64,000 nt of DNA. Source: Brachybacterium sp042666875 (GTDB lineage: Bacteria > Actinomycetota > Actinomycetes > Actinomycetales > Dermabacteraceae). The notes under the pieces were generated by a model that ran no database searches, was not told the origin of the DNA, and worked only from the letters and a program-made list of their open reading frames with translations. This document shows, piece after piece, positions 1 to 8,561 of this stretch. The first letter of the stretch is position 1; every line of letters starts with the position of its first letter. The stretch is taken from assembly GCF_042666875.1 (NCBI RefSeq), contig NZ_JBHTCX010000011.1, positions 62,001 to 126,000 of the forward strand, in the 5' to 3' direction. Position numbers and translations under genes: made by a program.

Positions 1-300
1 GCACTTGGTGGCCCAGGTCAGAGCCTCGTCAAGGTTCGCGACATCCAGGACGATGGTGCCGCCGACGAACTCGCGGCTCTCGGCATAGGGACCGGCGGTG
101 ATCACCGGTTCGGCATCGCGATCGGCCTTGGAGACGCTCGTGCCCTCGTCCGGATCGGTGAGGGCGAAGCCGCCGGCGAGCACGCCGGCCTCCTTCAGTT
201 CCGCGTCGAAGGCCATGAACTCCTCGGGGTTCGGGCCCTCGTCGGTCTCGCCGCAGCGGTCATCGGCCATGTTTCCCATCAGCAGCAGTACGTACTTCAT
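1..300 (-). CDS. YCII-related (DGPF-type) domain protein, 3' end outside window
   Basis: Reading the minus strand from the ATG at 300 gives an open frame to the window edge (100 codons, no stop reached). It begins MKYVLLLMGNMADDR and continues with EFMAFDAELKEAGVLAGG, then ITAGPYAESREFVGGT. This is the pattern of the YCII-related family: a small ferredoxin-like alpha/beta dimer with a PYAE-x-KE-x-x-GG-type motif. Members often sit beside ECF sigma factors; that neighbour would lie left of the window and cannot be checked. The biochemical role is unknown. The reverse strand just before the ATG reads CCGAGGAGTGAGC, a good ribosome binding site. The family call is firm; no function is claimed. 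Confidence 0.82.
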   Translation of the reverse strand, partial: MKYVLLLMGNMADDRCGETDEGPNPEEFMAFDAELKEAGVLAGGFALTDPDEGTSVSKADRDAEPVITAGPYAESREFVGGTIVLDVANLDEALTWATKC

Positions 301-448
301 GCTCACTCCTCGGTGGTGCGGTGACCGAGCCGAGCGGCCCGGACACCACTATGACGAACGGGCGCCGAGCAGATCGACAGTTCTCCGGAATCGGATCGAC
401 GTCGCCGGGATCGCCCGCCCCGCCCCGTGCCGGGCACATCCCGCGCTG

Positions 449-1432
449 TCAGGCCACGCTGAGGCTGTCGATCATGGCCTGGAGGTCGGCGACCTGCTGC
501 TCGTGCCCGGTGGCGGCACCGCCGTCGAACGCCGCGGGGCCCTCCGGCGTATCCACGACGATCACGGCGATCTCCCATGACTCCGTGGTGTCGAGCAGGC
601 TGAGGTCCGAGAGCATGACCGTCGCGGTGACGATCCAGCCGTCGTGCCCGTCGACCGTGAGGGCCTCGTCGCGGTAGTTCTCCAGCTCAGGGTCCGGTCC
701 GTAGATCTCCTGGGCCTGATCGCGCGAGATGCCGCACTGGAAGATGGCTCGCGCGGCGTCCTCGACGCCCGGGTAGCCGCCCTCGTCCTCGGGGTACTCC
801 ACGGCGCCCACGGCGGCGACGGAGTACCAACCGTCCTCGACCTCCTGCTCCGCGGCGGCGACATCAACCATGTACGAGGACTGCGAGCCCCAGTTGCTCC
901 CGGTGCCCCAATCCGGCTGGACAGCGAACTCCAGACCGCCGCTGCGCACCGTGCCGTCGGACTGCTCGGCCTGCGAGTTGTTGTCCTCGTGGACCGTGCA
1001 CTCGGTGGTGGGCTGCTCGGTGAACGTCGGCTCGGCGCCGCCGGCCTCGTCCGTCGCCTCCTCGGAGGGGACGTACTCCTCGGGCCGGGTCTCCTCGGGA
1101 TCATCGGCAGCAGAGGTCTCCTCGGCGGCGGTCGGATCCTCGGCGTCAGTCGAGAACACGGTCTGTGAGAACACGAGTGCCACGATCGCGAGCACCACCA
1201 CCAGAACACCGACGCCGCCGAGGGCGACGGCGATGATCGGGCCCCTGCCGCCGCCCCCGCCGGGAGTCCCGCCGTGCCCGGCACTGGGCCCGCTAGGCCC
1301 ACCGACCCCATCGGAGCCACCGGAGCCACCAGGCCCGCCACCGGTGCCCGGGGTTCCGGTTCCCGGGATCGATGCCCCGCCGCTGAAGTCGGGCAGCTGC
1401 GGCGGCTCGGACGTGCCTGGACGCTCGGACAT
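449..1432 (-). CDS. Membrane-anchored hypothetical protein with Gly/Pro-rich N-terminus
   Basis: A 327-residue protein that I do not recognise. Residues 1-65 are Pro/Gly-rich and lie in the cytoplasm. One hydrophobic segment follows at about 66-90 (PIIAVALGGVGVLVVVLAIVAL). Next come an acidic Glu/Thr linker (about 95-140) and a folded extracellular part of about 190 residues with two Cys, one near TECTVHEDN and one near IFQCGIS, that could form a disulfide. Cytosolic tail, single membrane segment, acidic stalk and small outer domain form an architecture repeated in two other genes here (54121 and 57597). GAGGGGAG lies just before the ATG. It is convergent with nothing and divergent from the iron-uptake operon. 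Confidence 0.75.
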   Translation of the reverse strand: MSERPGTSEPPQLPDFSGGASIPGTGTPGTGGGPGGSGGSDGVGGPSGPSAGHGGTPGGGGGRGPIIAVALGGVGVLVVVLAIVALVFSQTVFSTDAEDPTAAEETSAADDPEETRPEEYVPSEEATDEAGGAEPTFTEQPTTECTVHEDNNSQAEQSDGTVRSGGLEFAVQPDWGTGSNWGSQSSYMVDVAAAEQEVEDGWYSVAAVGAVEYPEDEGGYPGVEDAARAIFQCGISRDQAQEIYGPDPELENYRDEALTVDGHDGWIVTATVMLSDLSLLDTTESWEIAVIVVDTPEGPAAFDGGAATGHEQQVADLQAMIDSLSVA

Positions 1433-1569
1433 TGCTGCTCCCCTCGAGCCCTGCTCCCCGGCGCGGACGATACGCGTGCCCGGCCGCGGCCCAGCCTAGC
1501 GGCGGGGTCGCGGCTCCCGTGCCCGTCTCGATACGCGAAATAATGCAAAGCATGAGTGGCGTAAATGGC

Positions 1570-1588
1570 AGAGGTAAGGCTAACCTCA
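1570..1588 (+). promoter_or_regulatory. DtxR/IdeR-type iron box
   Basis: AGAGGTAAGGCTAACCTCA matches the 19-bp DtxR/IdeR consensus TTAGGTTAGSCTAACCTAA at 15 of 19 positions, with a strong inner palindrome (GAGGTaaggcTAACCTC). It lies 64 bp before the start of a siderophore-binding protein, and TAACCT inside it could serve as the -10 hexamer. Fe2+-loaded DtxR/IdeR would block the promoter when iron is sufficient. The sequence match is seen directly; regulation is inferred from family knowledge. Confidence 0.8.
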
Positions 1589-1651
1589 GTGTGGCCGCGA
1601 CGCGCTCCGCTCTCCCGGACCGGTCCCTTTCCCTCGACAGAAGGCAGCCCC

Positions 1652-2671
1652 ATGACCTCCCACTCCCGTCTCTCCCGTCGCCACTTCAGCGCGCTCTCCA
1701 CCGCCGGTGCTCTGGGCGTGGTCCTGACCGCCTGTGGCGGCAGCACCCAGGCCGCCGACGGCGGTGCGTCCGACGGGGGTGACAGCGGCGCGGCGGGCAC
1801 CGTGGAGATCGAGGACAACAACGGCACCCAGACCGTCCAGACCCCGCCGGCCTCCGTCGTCGCGACGGACAACCGCACCTTCGAGACGCTCCAGGACTGG
1901 GATGTCACGCTCACTGCTGCCGCGCGCGCCCTGATGCCGACGACGATCTCCTACCGGGACGACGAGTCGATCATCGATCTCGGCAACCATCGCGAACCCG
2001 ATCTCGAGGCGGTCGTCGCCGCCGAGCCGACCCTGATCATCAACGGTCAGCGCTTCGCGGACTACCACGAGGACTTCGCCCGTCTCGCCCCGGACGCGGC
2101 CATCCTCGAGCTCGACCCCCGCGACGACCAGCCCTTCGCGGACGAGCTCAAGCGCCAGGTCAGCGCCCTCGGGACGGTGTTCTCCAAGGAGGCCGAGGCC
2201 GAGCAGCTCGGCGCCGACCTCGATGCCGCCATGGAGCGCGTCACCGCCGCCTACAACGGCTCCGACACCGTCATGGCCGTCAACGTCTCCGGCGGCGAGA
2301 TCGGGTACATCGCCCCCGGAGCAGGCCGCACCCTGGGCTGGACGTTCGAGGCCTTCGGCTTCGTCCCCGCGCTCGAGGTGGAGGGCGCCAGCGACGACCA
2401 TCAGGGCGACGACATCTCCGTCGAGGCCATCGCCGAGTCCAACCCGGACTGGATCCTGGTCATGGACCGTGACGCCGCGATCTCCGCCGACGACCCGGCC
2501 TACGAGCCGGCGGCCGAGGTCTTCGAGGCCTCCGAGGCGCTCGCCGGGGTCACCGCCGTCGCCGAGGGCCGCCTCGTCTACATGCCCGCGGATACGTACA
2601 CCAACGAATCGATCCAGACGTACACGGAATACTTCGAGGCCCTGGCCGACGCCCTCGAGGGCGCGGCCTGA
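1652..2671 (+). CDS. Iron-siderophore ABC transporter substrate-binding lipoprotein (FatB/YclQ type)
   Basis: A 339-residue binding protein that captures a ferric siderophore outside the membrane and passes it to the permease pair downstream. The N-terminus has a twin-arginine pattern (SRRHF, Arg9-Arg10), a hydrophobic stretch and the lipobox LTAC, predicting lipid attachment at Cys28. The mature part has the class III clamshell layout: VVATDNRTFETL, then PDLEAVVAAEPTLIING, a long helix, and a second lobe with ESNPDWILVMDRDAA. The frame is open from 1565, but ATG 1652 places the export signal at the N-terminus. An iron box sits upstream. Homology with the B. subtilis YclQ petrobactin system is suggested by the partner ATPase; the real siderophore is unknown. 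Confidence 0.9.
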   Translation: MTSHSRLSRRHFSALSTAGALGVVLTACGGSTQAADGGASDGGDSGAAGTVEIEDNNGTQTVQTPPASVVATDNRTFETLQDWDVTLTAAARALMPTTISYRDDESIIDLGNHREPDLEAVVAAEPTLIINGQRFADYHEDFARLAPDAAILELDPRDDQPFADELKRQVSALGTVFSKEAEAEQLGADLDAAMERVTAAYNGSDTVMAVNVSGGEIGYIAPGAGRTLGWTFEAFGFVPALEVEGASDDHQGDDISVEAIAESNPDWILVMDRDAAISADDPAYEPAAEVFEASEALAGVTAVAEGRLVYMPADTYTNESIQTYTEYFEALADALEGAA

Positions 2672-2682
2672 GCCCTGGCGCG

Positions 2683-3768
2683 ATGTCGTCCTCGTCCTCA
2701 CCTCGACCCGCTGCCTCGCCTCGGCCCGCTGCCTCGCCTCGACCCGCTGCCTCGCCTCGACCCGCTGCGCCGACGGTCGCGTTGGCGCCCGACGGGGTGC
2801 CCGAGCGAGCTCGCGGCCGCGAACCGCTGCTGGATGCGAAGCTCGTCGTCGCCCTCGCGGTGGTGGCCCTGCTGCTGGTCGCGTCGCTGCTGACCGGTGT
2901 CTACGACGTGGTGGGAGCCGAGGACGGCGGCGCGATGTTCGCGATCACCCGGATCCCGCGCACCATCGCGCTGGTTCTCGCCGGCGCTGCGATGGCCATG
3001 TCCGGGCTGATCATGCAGCTGATGACCCAGAACCGGTTCGTCGAACCCTCGACCACCGGCACCACGGAATGGGCCGGCCTGGGGCTGATCCTGGTGATGG
3101 TGCTCGCGCCGCAGGCCGGCCTCCTGACCCGGATGACGGTCGCGATCGCCTTCGCCTTCGTCGGCACCATGGTGTTCTTCGCCTTCCTGCGGAAGGTGAC
3201 CCTGCGCAGCTCCCTGATCGTGCCGATCATCGGCATCATGCTCGGTGCCGTCGTCGGCTCCGTCTCGACCTTCGTCGCCCTCCAGTTCGACGCCCTGCAG
3301 AACCTCGGGGTGTGGTTCGCCGGCTCCTTCACCTCCGTGCTGCGGGGCCAGTACGAGGTGCTGTGGATCGTGGCGCTGGCCGGGGTGGCGGTGTTCCTGG
3401 TCGCCGACCGGCTCACCGTCGCCGGGTTGGGCGAGGACATCGCCACCAACGTCGGCGTGAACTACCAGCGGGTGCTGCTGATGGGCACCGGCCTGGTCGC
3501 CATCGCCACCGGCGTGGTCACCGTGGTGGTGGGGAACCTGCCCTTCCTCGGTCTCATCGTGCCCAACGTGGTCTCGATGATCCGGGGCGACGACCTGCGC
3601 AGCAACCTGCCGTGGGTGGCGCTGCTGGGCATCGCCGTGGTCACCGTCTGCGACCTCATCGGGCGCACGATCATCATGCCCTTCGAGGTGCCGGTCTCCC
3701 TGATCCTGGGGATCGTCGGCGCCATCGTGTTCATCGCCCTCCTGCTGAGGCAGCGCCGGCATGGGTGA
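2683..3768 (+). CDS. FecCD-family iron-siderophore permease, subunit 1 (YclN/FatD type)
   Basis: A 361-residue polytopic permease, about 9-10 hydrophobic helices, forming half of the siderophore channel in the cytoplasmic membrane. Family signs are RIPRTIALVLAGAAMAMSGLIMQ near the first conserved helix, NRFVEPSTTGTTEWAGLG, and GNLPFLGLIVPNVVSMIRGDD, the coupling-loop region that touches the ATPase. The first 30 residues are a low-complexity Ser/Pro/Arg/Ala tail encoded by an 18-bp tandem repeat, so translation might instead begin further in. The gene starts 11 nt after the binding-protein stop and overlaps the next permease by 8 nt, so the four genes form one operon under the iron box. Confidence 0.9.
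   Translation: MSSSSSPRPAASPRPAASPRPAASPRPAAPTVALAPDGVPERARGREPLLDAKLVVALAVVALLLVASLLTGVYDVVGAEDGGAMFAITRIPRTIALVLAGAAMAMSGLIMQLMTQNRFVEPSTTGTTEWAGLGLILVMVLAPQAGLLTRMTVAIAFAFVGTMVFFAFLRKVTLRSSLIVPIIGIMLGAVVGSVSTFVALQFDALQNLGVWFAGSFTSVLRGQYEVLWIVALAGVAVFLVADRLTVAGLGEDIATNVGVNYQRVLLMGTGLVAIATGVVTVVVGNLPFLGLIVPNVVSMIRGDDLRSNLPWVALLGIAVVTVCDLIGRTIIMPFEVPVSLILGIVGAIVFIALLLRQRRHG
2701..2771 (+). repeat. 18-bp tandem repeat, about 4 copies, at the 5' end of a permease gene
   Basis: Units of CCTCGACCCGCTGCCTCG start at 2701, 2719, 2737 and 2755; the second has one change and the last is partial. They encode repeats of PRPAAS in the permease N-terminal tail. Because 18 is a multiple of three, copy-number change would alter length without a frameshift. 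Confidence 0.9.
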
Positions 3769-4933
3769 GCGCACGCTGACCGGCTCGGCACCCGCCGCGG
3801 GACCGGCACCCGTCACGGGCCCGGCACCCGCCGCTGGGGCGGCGACCGGCGCGGACACCGGGCGGGCCGTGTCCACCGCCCCGGCCGACGCCGTCCTCGA
3901 CGCGGCGGCCCCGCGCCCGCTGCCCCGGCGCCGCAGCAGCTCCGGTCCCTTTCCGGACGCCAGGTCCAGCAGGCGCTACTGGAGCGTGGTCGGCGCGCTC
4001 GTGGTCCTCGCGGCCGCGTTCGGGCTCGGACTGCTGGCCATCGACAACCCGATGCCCGTCGGCACCCGGGGCTTCTGGCTGATCGCCGAGCTGCGCGCGA
4101 CCTCCCTGGTGGTGATGGCGATCGCCGCGTTCTGCCAGGCCACAGCCACCATCGCCTTCCAGACGGTGACGAACAACCGCATCATCACGCCCTCGATCAT
4201 GGGCTTCGAGTCGCTGTACACCGTCATCCAGACCGCCGCCGTCTATCTGCTCGGCGTAGCCGGAGTGGTGGCGCTCCAGGGCACCGCGCAGTTCCTCGCG
4301 CAGGTGGCGCTGATGGTGGGCCTCTCCGTGCTGCTGTACGGCTGGCTGCTGCGCGGGAAGTACGCGAACATGCAGGTGATGCTGCTGATCGGCATCATCA
4401 TCGGGGGAGGGCTGGGGTCGGTCTCGACCTTCATGCAGCGCCTGCTGAGCCCCAGCGAGTTCGACGTGCTCAGCGCCCGCCTGTTCGGCTCGGTCACCAA
4501 CGCGAGCGTCGAATACCTGCCCTACGCGATCCCGCTGTGCCTGGTCGCCGGGGTGCTGGTGTGGCTGAACGCCCGCCGCCTCAACGTCATCGCCCTGGGC
4601 CGGGACGTGTGCCTGAACGTCGGCGTGGACCACGGCCGCCAGACCATCTACACCCTGGTGCTGGTCTCGGTGCTGATGGCGGTCTCCACCGCCTTGATCG
4701 GCCCCATGACCTTCTTCGGCTTCCTGGTCGCGACGCTGACGTACCAGCTGACCGGCACCCACGACCATCGCCGGCTGCTGCCGGTCGGCGTGCTGGCCGG
4801 ATTCGTCGTGCTCTCCGGGGCGTACTTCCTGATGAACCACGTGTTCTACGCGCAGGGAGTGGTCTCCATCATCATCGAACTCGTCGGCGGGTCCGTCTTC
4901 CTCGCCGTCATCCTGCGGAAGGGGCGCCTGTGA
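3761..4933 (+). CDS. FecCD-family iron-siderophore permease, subunit 2 (YclO/FatC type)
   Basis: A 390-residue second permease half. About 65 N-terminal residues form a Pro/Ala-rich cytoplasmic tail (SAPAAGPAPVTGPAP and so on). The FecCD fold follows: ELRATSLVVMAIAAFCQATA, NNRIITPSIMGFESLY, and the late helices SVLMAVSTALIGPMTFFGFLVATLTYQ. The ATG at 3761 lies inside the end of the previous gene, and the stop overlaps the GTG of the ATPase gene, so translation is probably coupled. The FGFLVATLTY loop replaces the usual GLIVPH motif, as is common in the second subunit of FatDC-type pairs. It works with the 2683 protein as a heterodimer. Confidence 0.9.
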   Translation: MGERTLTGSAPAAGPAPVTGPAPAAGAATGADTGRAVSTAPADAVLDAAAPRPLPRRRSSSGPFPDARSSRRYWSVVGALVVLAAAFGLGLLAIDNPMPVGTRGFWLIAELRATSLVVMAIAAFCQATATIAFQTVTNNRIITPSIMGFESLYTVIQTAAVYLLGVAGVVALQGTAQFLAQVALMVGLSVLLYGWLLRGKYANMQVMLLIGIIIGGGLGSVSTFMQRLLSPSEFDVLSARLFGSVTNASVEYLPYAIPLCLVAGVLVWLNARRLNVIALGRDVCLNVGVDHGRQTIYTLVLVSVLMAVSTALIGPMTFFGFLVATLTYQLTGTHDHRRLLPVGVLAGFVVLSGAYFLMNHVFYAQGVVSIIIELVGGSVFLAVILRKGRL

Positions 4934-5694
4934 TCACCATCGACGCGGTGCGGAAGCGATACACCTCGGGCTCGCGGACCATCGAGATCGGCCCGGTCAG
5001 CCTCGAGATCCCCGCCGGCGGGGTCACGGCGCTGGTGGGCCCGAACGGCGCGGGCAAGTCCACGCTGCTGACCATGGCCGGCCGGCTACTGGGGATCGAC
5101 GAGGGCGCGATCGAGGTGGCCGGGTACGACGTCGGCTCCACCGCCTCGAAGGACCTCGCGAAGATCCTCTCCGTGCTGCGCCAGGAGAACCACTTCATCA
5201 CCCGGCTCACCGTGCGCCAGTTGGTGGGCTTCGGCCGCTTCCCCTACTCCAAGGGGCGACTGACCAGGCTGGATGAGCAGAAGATCAGCGAGGCCATCGA
5301 CTTCCTGAACCTCGACGAGCTCGAGGACCGCTACCTCGACCAGCTCTCCGGCGGCCAGCGACAGCGTGCCTACGTCGCCATGGTCCTCGCCCAGGACACC
5401 GAGTACGTGCTGCTGGACGAACCGCTGAACAACCTCGACATGCGCCACAGCGTGCAGATGATGGGCCGGCTGCGGGATGCCGCCCGCGAGCTGGGCCGCA
5501 CCGTCGTCGTGGTGCTGCACGACATCAACTTCGCCGCCCACTACGGCGACCACATCATCGCGATGAAGGACGGCGGTGTGGTCGAGGCCGGCCCGGTCGA
5601 GCAGATCATAGACGGCGAGGTGCTCACCCGGGTGTTCGACACCCCGGTCCAGGTCATCGAAGGGCCCAGCGGCCCGCTCGCCGTGTACTACTGA
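4930..5694 (+). CDS. Iron-siderophore ABC transporter ATP-binding protein (YclP/FatE type)
   Basis: A 254-residue ATPase that powers the importer. Walker A is GPNGAGKST (37-45), the Q-loop lies near VLRQENHF, the signature is LSGGQ (139-143), Walker B is VLLDEP, and the H-loop His is 197 in VLHDINFA. FGRFPYSKGRLT and LDEPLNNLDMRHSV are close to what I recall of B. subtilis YclP, the petrobactin importer ATPase. The start is GTG 4930, sharing GTGA with the stop of the preceding permease. No transcription terminator is obvious in the roughly 200 bp before the convergent aldo/keto reductase gene. Confidence 0.92.
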   Translation: MITIDAVRKRYTSGSRTIEIGPVSLEIPAGGVTALVGPNGAGKSTLLTMAGRLLGIDEGAIEVAGYDVGSTASKDLAKILSVLRQENHFITRLTVRQLVGFGRFPYSKGRLTRLDEQKISEAIDFLNLDELEDRYLDQLSGGQRQRAYVAMVLAQDTEYVLLDEPLNNLDMRHSVQMMGRLRDAARELGRTVVVVLHDINFAAHYGDHIIAMKDGGVVEAGPVEQIIDGEVLTRVFDTPVQVIEGPSGPLAVYY

Positions 5695-5897
5695 GAGCAG
5701 GCGGAAGGCTGCGCCGACGCTTCTGCGCTCGGGGCCGACGACGCCCGACCCTGCGCCGGCAGCGCGGGATCCGCGACCTCGTGGGAATTGGAGCGCCATA
5801 CCAACGCGGTCACGGATCCTGCGGAGGAGTCGCGCCGGGCCGCGCCGGGCCGCGACGGGTCGCAGCGAGGTCGGGCCGGCGCGCGCCCGCCTCGGCG

Positions 5898-6734
5898 TCA
5901 GTCGCGCTTCTGGGCGGGGTCGAACCCGGCGCGGCCGTCGGGGCGGTCCAGCTCGTCGATCGCGGCGATGTCGTCGGGGCTCAGCTGCAGCTGGACCGAC
6001 TCCAGGTTCTCCACGATCCGCGAGGGCGTGGCCGACTTCGGGATCGCCACGATGTCGTGGGCGAGATGCCAGGCGAGGACCACCTGGGCCGGGGTGGCGC
6101 CGTGGGCAGCGGCGATGCCGGTGATGACGGGGTTCTCGAGGAGGTCGGACTTGCCCTGGCCGAGCGGCCCCCAGGACTGGGTGAGGATGCTGTGCTGGGC
6201 GTGGGCCTCGCGCAGCTCGCGCTGCTGGAAGTAGGGATGCAGCTCGATCTGGTGGATCACCGGGGTGACGCCGGTGGCGGCGATGATCTCCTCGAGCTCG
6301 GCGAGCGGGAAGTTCGAGACACCGATCGAGCGGGTCAGGCCCCGCTTCTGCAACTCGACCAGCGCCTCCCACGCCTCGACGTACTGGCCCTGGGACGGGA
6401 CCGCCCAGTGGATGAGGTAGAGGTCCATGTAGTCCAGGCCCAGCCGCTCCAGGGACGCCTCGCACGCGGCGATCGCGTCATCGTAGGCGTGCTCGTCGTT
6501 CCACAGCTTGGTGGTGACGAAGAGGTCCTCGCGGGGCACGTCGGCGGCGCGCACCGCGCGGCCCACGCCCTCCTCGTTGCCGTACAGCTTGGCGGTGTCG
6601 ATGTGACGGTAGCCGGCGTCGATGGCCTGCCCGGTCAGGTCGGCCGCGACCTCGTTGTCGACCTTGTACACGCCGTAGCCGAGCTGCGGGATCGAGTGGC
6701 CGTCATGAAAGGTCAGCGAAGGACTGGTGGACAT
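5898..6734 (-). CDS. Aldo/keto reductase (2,5-diketogluconate-reductase-like)
   Basis: A 278-residue NADPH-dependent oxidoreductase with the TIM-barrel AKR fold, reducing carbonyls in the cytosol. The catalytic tetrad is visible: Asp46 and Tyr51 in YRHIDTAKLYGNE, Lys76 in VTTKLWND, His109 in YLIHWAVP. The C-terminal cofactor loop IPKSATPSRIVENL matches the NADPH-binding IPKS motif. The start is ATG 6734, preceded by AGGAGGAG; an in-frame extension to 6842 is less likely because it runs into the divergent promoter. The substrate is not predictable. It is transcribed away from the LssY-like gene. Confidence 0.92.
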   Translation of the reverse strand: MSTSPSLTFHDGHSIPQLGYGVYKVDNEVAADLTGQAIDAGYRHIDTAKLYGNEEGVGRAVRAADVPREDLFVTTKLWNDEHAYDDAIAACEASLERLGLDYMDLYLIHWAVPSQGQYVEAWEALVELQKRGLTRSIGVSNFPLAELEEIIAATGVTPVIHQIELHPYFQQRELREAHAQHSILTQSWGPLGQGKSDLLENPVITGIAAAHGATPAQVVLAWHLAHDIVAIPKSATPSRIVENLESVQLQLSPDDIAAIDELDRPDGRAGFDPAQKRD

Positions 6735-6770
6735 GGTCTCCTCCTGGAGGGATCGGCGTCGCCGCCAGCC

Positions 6771-6782
6771 TACGATGGAGTC
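6771..6782 (+). promoter_or_regulatory. Leaderless-type -10 element (TACGAT) before a short leader ORF
   Basis: TACGAT at 6771-6776 is followed by 6 nt and then ATG 6783, the spacing of actinobacterial leaderless promoters, where transcription starts on the A of the ATG. No Shine-Dalgarno sequence precedes this ATG. Confidence 0.55.
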
Positions 6783-6815
6783 ATGAGCTCGACGAGCCCG
6801 GGGCGGACCCGGTGA
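6783..6815 (+). CDS. Putative 10-residue leader peptide, coupled to the downstream gene
   Basis: ATG 6783 opens a 10-codon frame (MSSTSPGRTR) whose TGA overlaps the GTG start of the next gene as GTGA. A -10 hexamer sits 6 nt before the ATG, so the message could begin on this codon. A ribosome finishing the peptide would be placed on the GTG. The same layout occurs before the Mrp operon. The peptide may have no function beyond coupling. Confidence 0.45.
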   Translation: MSSTSPGRTR

Positions 6816-8530
6816 CACCGGCACGCAGCTCACGTCTTGCACCGCTGGAGCGGCCCGTCCCCGACGGGCCGCCCGCCTACGACCATGCCCGCGGGCACAC
6901 CCCCGAGGGGCGGCGGCTGGACGTGTACGGACTGCTGGACACCCTGTTCATCGCCACCGGCGTGGTGGTCTCGGTGTGGCTGGCGCTGCTGTACCTGATC
7001 GAGGGCTTCTCGCTGACGCCCATCCGGCTGCTGTACCTGGCTGGATTCTGGATCCTGCTGACCTACATCACGCTGCCGCGCCTGCATCAGCTGATGACCT
7101 GGATCTATCTGCCGGACTACTTCTTCGGCCGCACGCGCACCACCGAGGGCGTGCTCTCGGACCCGATCAACCTCGCCTTCGACGGCCCCGAGCGCGATCT
7201 GCACGTGGCGATGCGCCGCGCGGGCTGGGTGCTCGCCGAGGAGCGCACCGTCTCCTCGGCCTGGTCGATGGTCCGCTCCACGCTGCTGCGCAGCTCGTAC
7301 CCCTCGGCACCCGTCTCCGACCTGTACCTGATGGGCCGACGCCACGACTTCACCTACCAGCAGGAGGTCGGCGGGACCACCACCAAACGTCACCACGTGC
7401 GGTTCTGGCGGATGCCGCCGGACTTCGTGCTGCCCGGCGGGTACCGGGCGGACTGGCTCGCCGCCGGCACCTACGACCGCGCCGTCGGCTTCTCCTTCTT
7501 CACCCTCCAGGTCACCCACCGCATCGACGAGAACATCGACGTCGAGCGCGACTACCTGATCGACACCGTGCGCTACGCCGACCGGGAGATCCCCGTCGAG
7601 ATGATCCACGAGTTCTCGACCGCATACCACCACCGCAATGGCCAGGGCGACCGGTTCCGCACCGACGGCCACCTGCCGGTGATCGATGTGGCCGGCGCCG
7701 CCTCCCGGTCCGACGGGGCGACCGCGATGATGCTGCCCCGGCACCGGCCGACGGGGACCACCGTGATGAAGGCCCGCGCCCGCGCCGCGACCCAGTCCGC
7801 GCTGGCCGCGGCCCGCCTCACCAGCGGTGTCACCGGCCGCACCGATCTGGGCAACGAGATCTCTGCGCAGTGGCACGGGACCGTCGACGACTTCCACGAG
7901 GCCGTGGCCCGGGCGGCCGACCACCACCTGCCGCCGCCGACGGTCGCGTTCACCGGCGCCCTCGTGCTGCTGCAGGCGGGGCTCGTGGTCGCGCAATGGC
8001 TCACCCAGCTGCTGGGGACGAGCCCGCTGCCTCTGTTCGATGACGCGACGCTGCTGTTCCCCGGCCAGACCGGGTTGGGCGTGGCCTCCGGGTTCGCGCT
8101 GATGCTGGTGCTGCTGCTGATCGGGGTGCTGCGCCGCAGCCGCTGGGCCCGGATCGCCCTGATGGCTGTGTTCACGGCCGACGCGGTCGTGCGCCTGGCG
8201 TTGGCCACCTCCTCCGGCGGCGACGTGACCCACTCGCTGCTGGTCGGCGCCGGTGCCTCCGCCCTCGGCGTGCTCGCGATCAGCTCCGACGCCTCTCGCC
8301 AGTGGGTGCAGACGCTGCGCGTCTCCTCCCACGAGGACGAGGACGAGGACGCAGACGAGGACCGGGGCGCGGACCAGGCCGCTGGCGAGGACGTGGACGT
8401 TGGCGAGAGCAGGTCCGAGGACCGGGGCCAGGCCGGCGAGGTGGACGGCCACGCCCCCGGCGGGACGGACGACGGGCTGCCGGAGGGGGACCTGGCGCAA
8501 CCGGCGGAGCGGCCGACGCAGCGGCGCTGA
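6812..8530 (+). CDS. LssY C-terminal domain-like membrane protein
   Basis: A 572-residue protein. Two helices lie at about 40-62 and 70-92. A soluble region of about 280 residues follows and resembles the LssY C-terminal family: DLYLMGRRHDFTYQQEVGG, HHVRFWRMP, GTYDRAVGFSFFTLQVTHRIDENIDVERDYL. Four more hydrophobic segments come after (about 383-500), then a highly acidic and low-complexity tail (EDEDEDADEDRG). The family was named from a Legionella secretion-linked gene, but its biochemical role is unknown. The start is GTG 6812, overlapping the stop of a short leader ORF; no independent ribosome binding site is visible. Confidence 0.72.
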   Translation: MTPARSSRLAPLERPVPDGPPAYDHARGHTPEGRRLDVYGLLDTLFIATGVVVSVWLALLYLIEGFSLTPIRLLYLAGFWILLTYITLPRLHQLMTWIYLPDYFFGRTRTTEGVLSDPINLAFDGPERDLHVAMRRAGWVLAEERTVSSAWSMVRSTLLRSSYPSAPVSDLYLMGRRHDFTYQQEVGGTTTKRHHVRFWRMPPDFVLPGGYRADWLAAGTYDRAVGFSFFTLQVTHRIDENIDVERDYLIDTVRYADREIPVEMIHEFSTAYHHRNGQGDRFRTDGHLPVIDVAGAASRSDGATAMMLPRHRPTGTTVMKARARAATQSALAAARLTSGVTGRTDLGNEISAQWHGTVDDFHEAVARAADHHLPPPTVAFTGALVLLQAGLVVAQWLTQLLGTSPLPLFDDATLLFPGQTGLGVASGFALMLVLLLIGVLRRSRWARIALMAVFTADAVVRLALATSSGGDVTHSLLVGAGASALGVLAISSDASRQWVQTLRVSSHEDEDEDADEDRGADQAAGEDVDVGESRSEDRGQAGEVDGHAPGGTDDGLPEGDLAQPAERPTQRR

Positions 8531-8561
8531 TGGTCGCGAGAGCGTTCGGCGCAGCGCTGAC

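Noticed and set aside
5695..5897. Small gene between the iron operon and the aldo/keto reductase
   Set aside because: No frame with a start and ribosome binding site has coding-like composition; the stretch has short GC repeats only.
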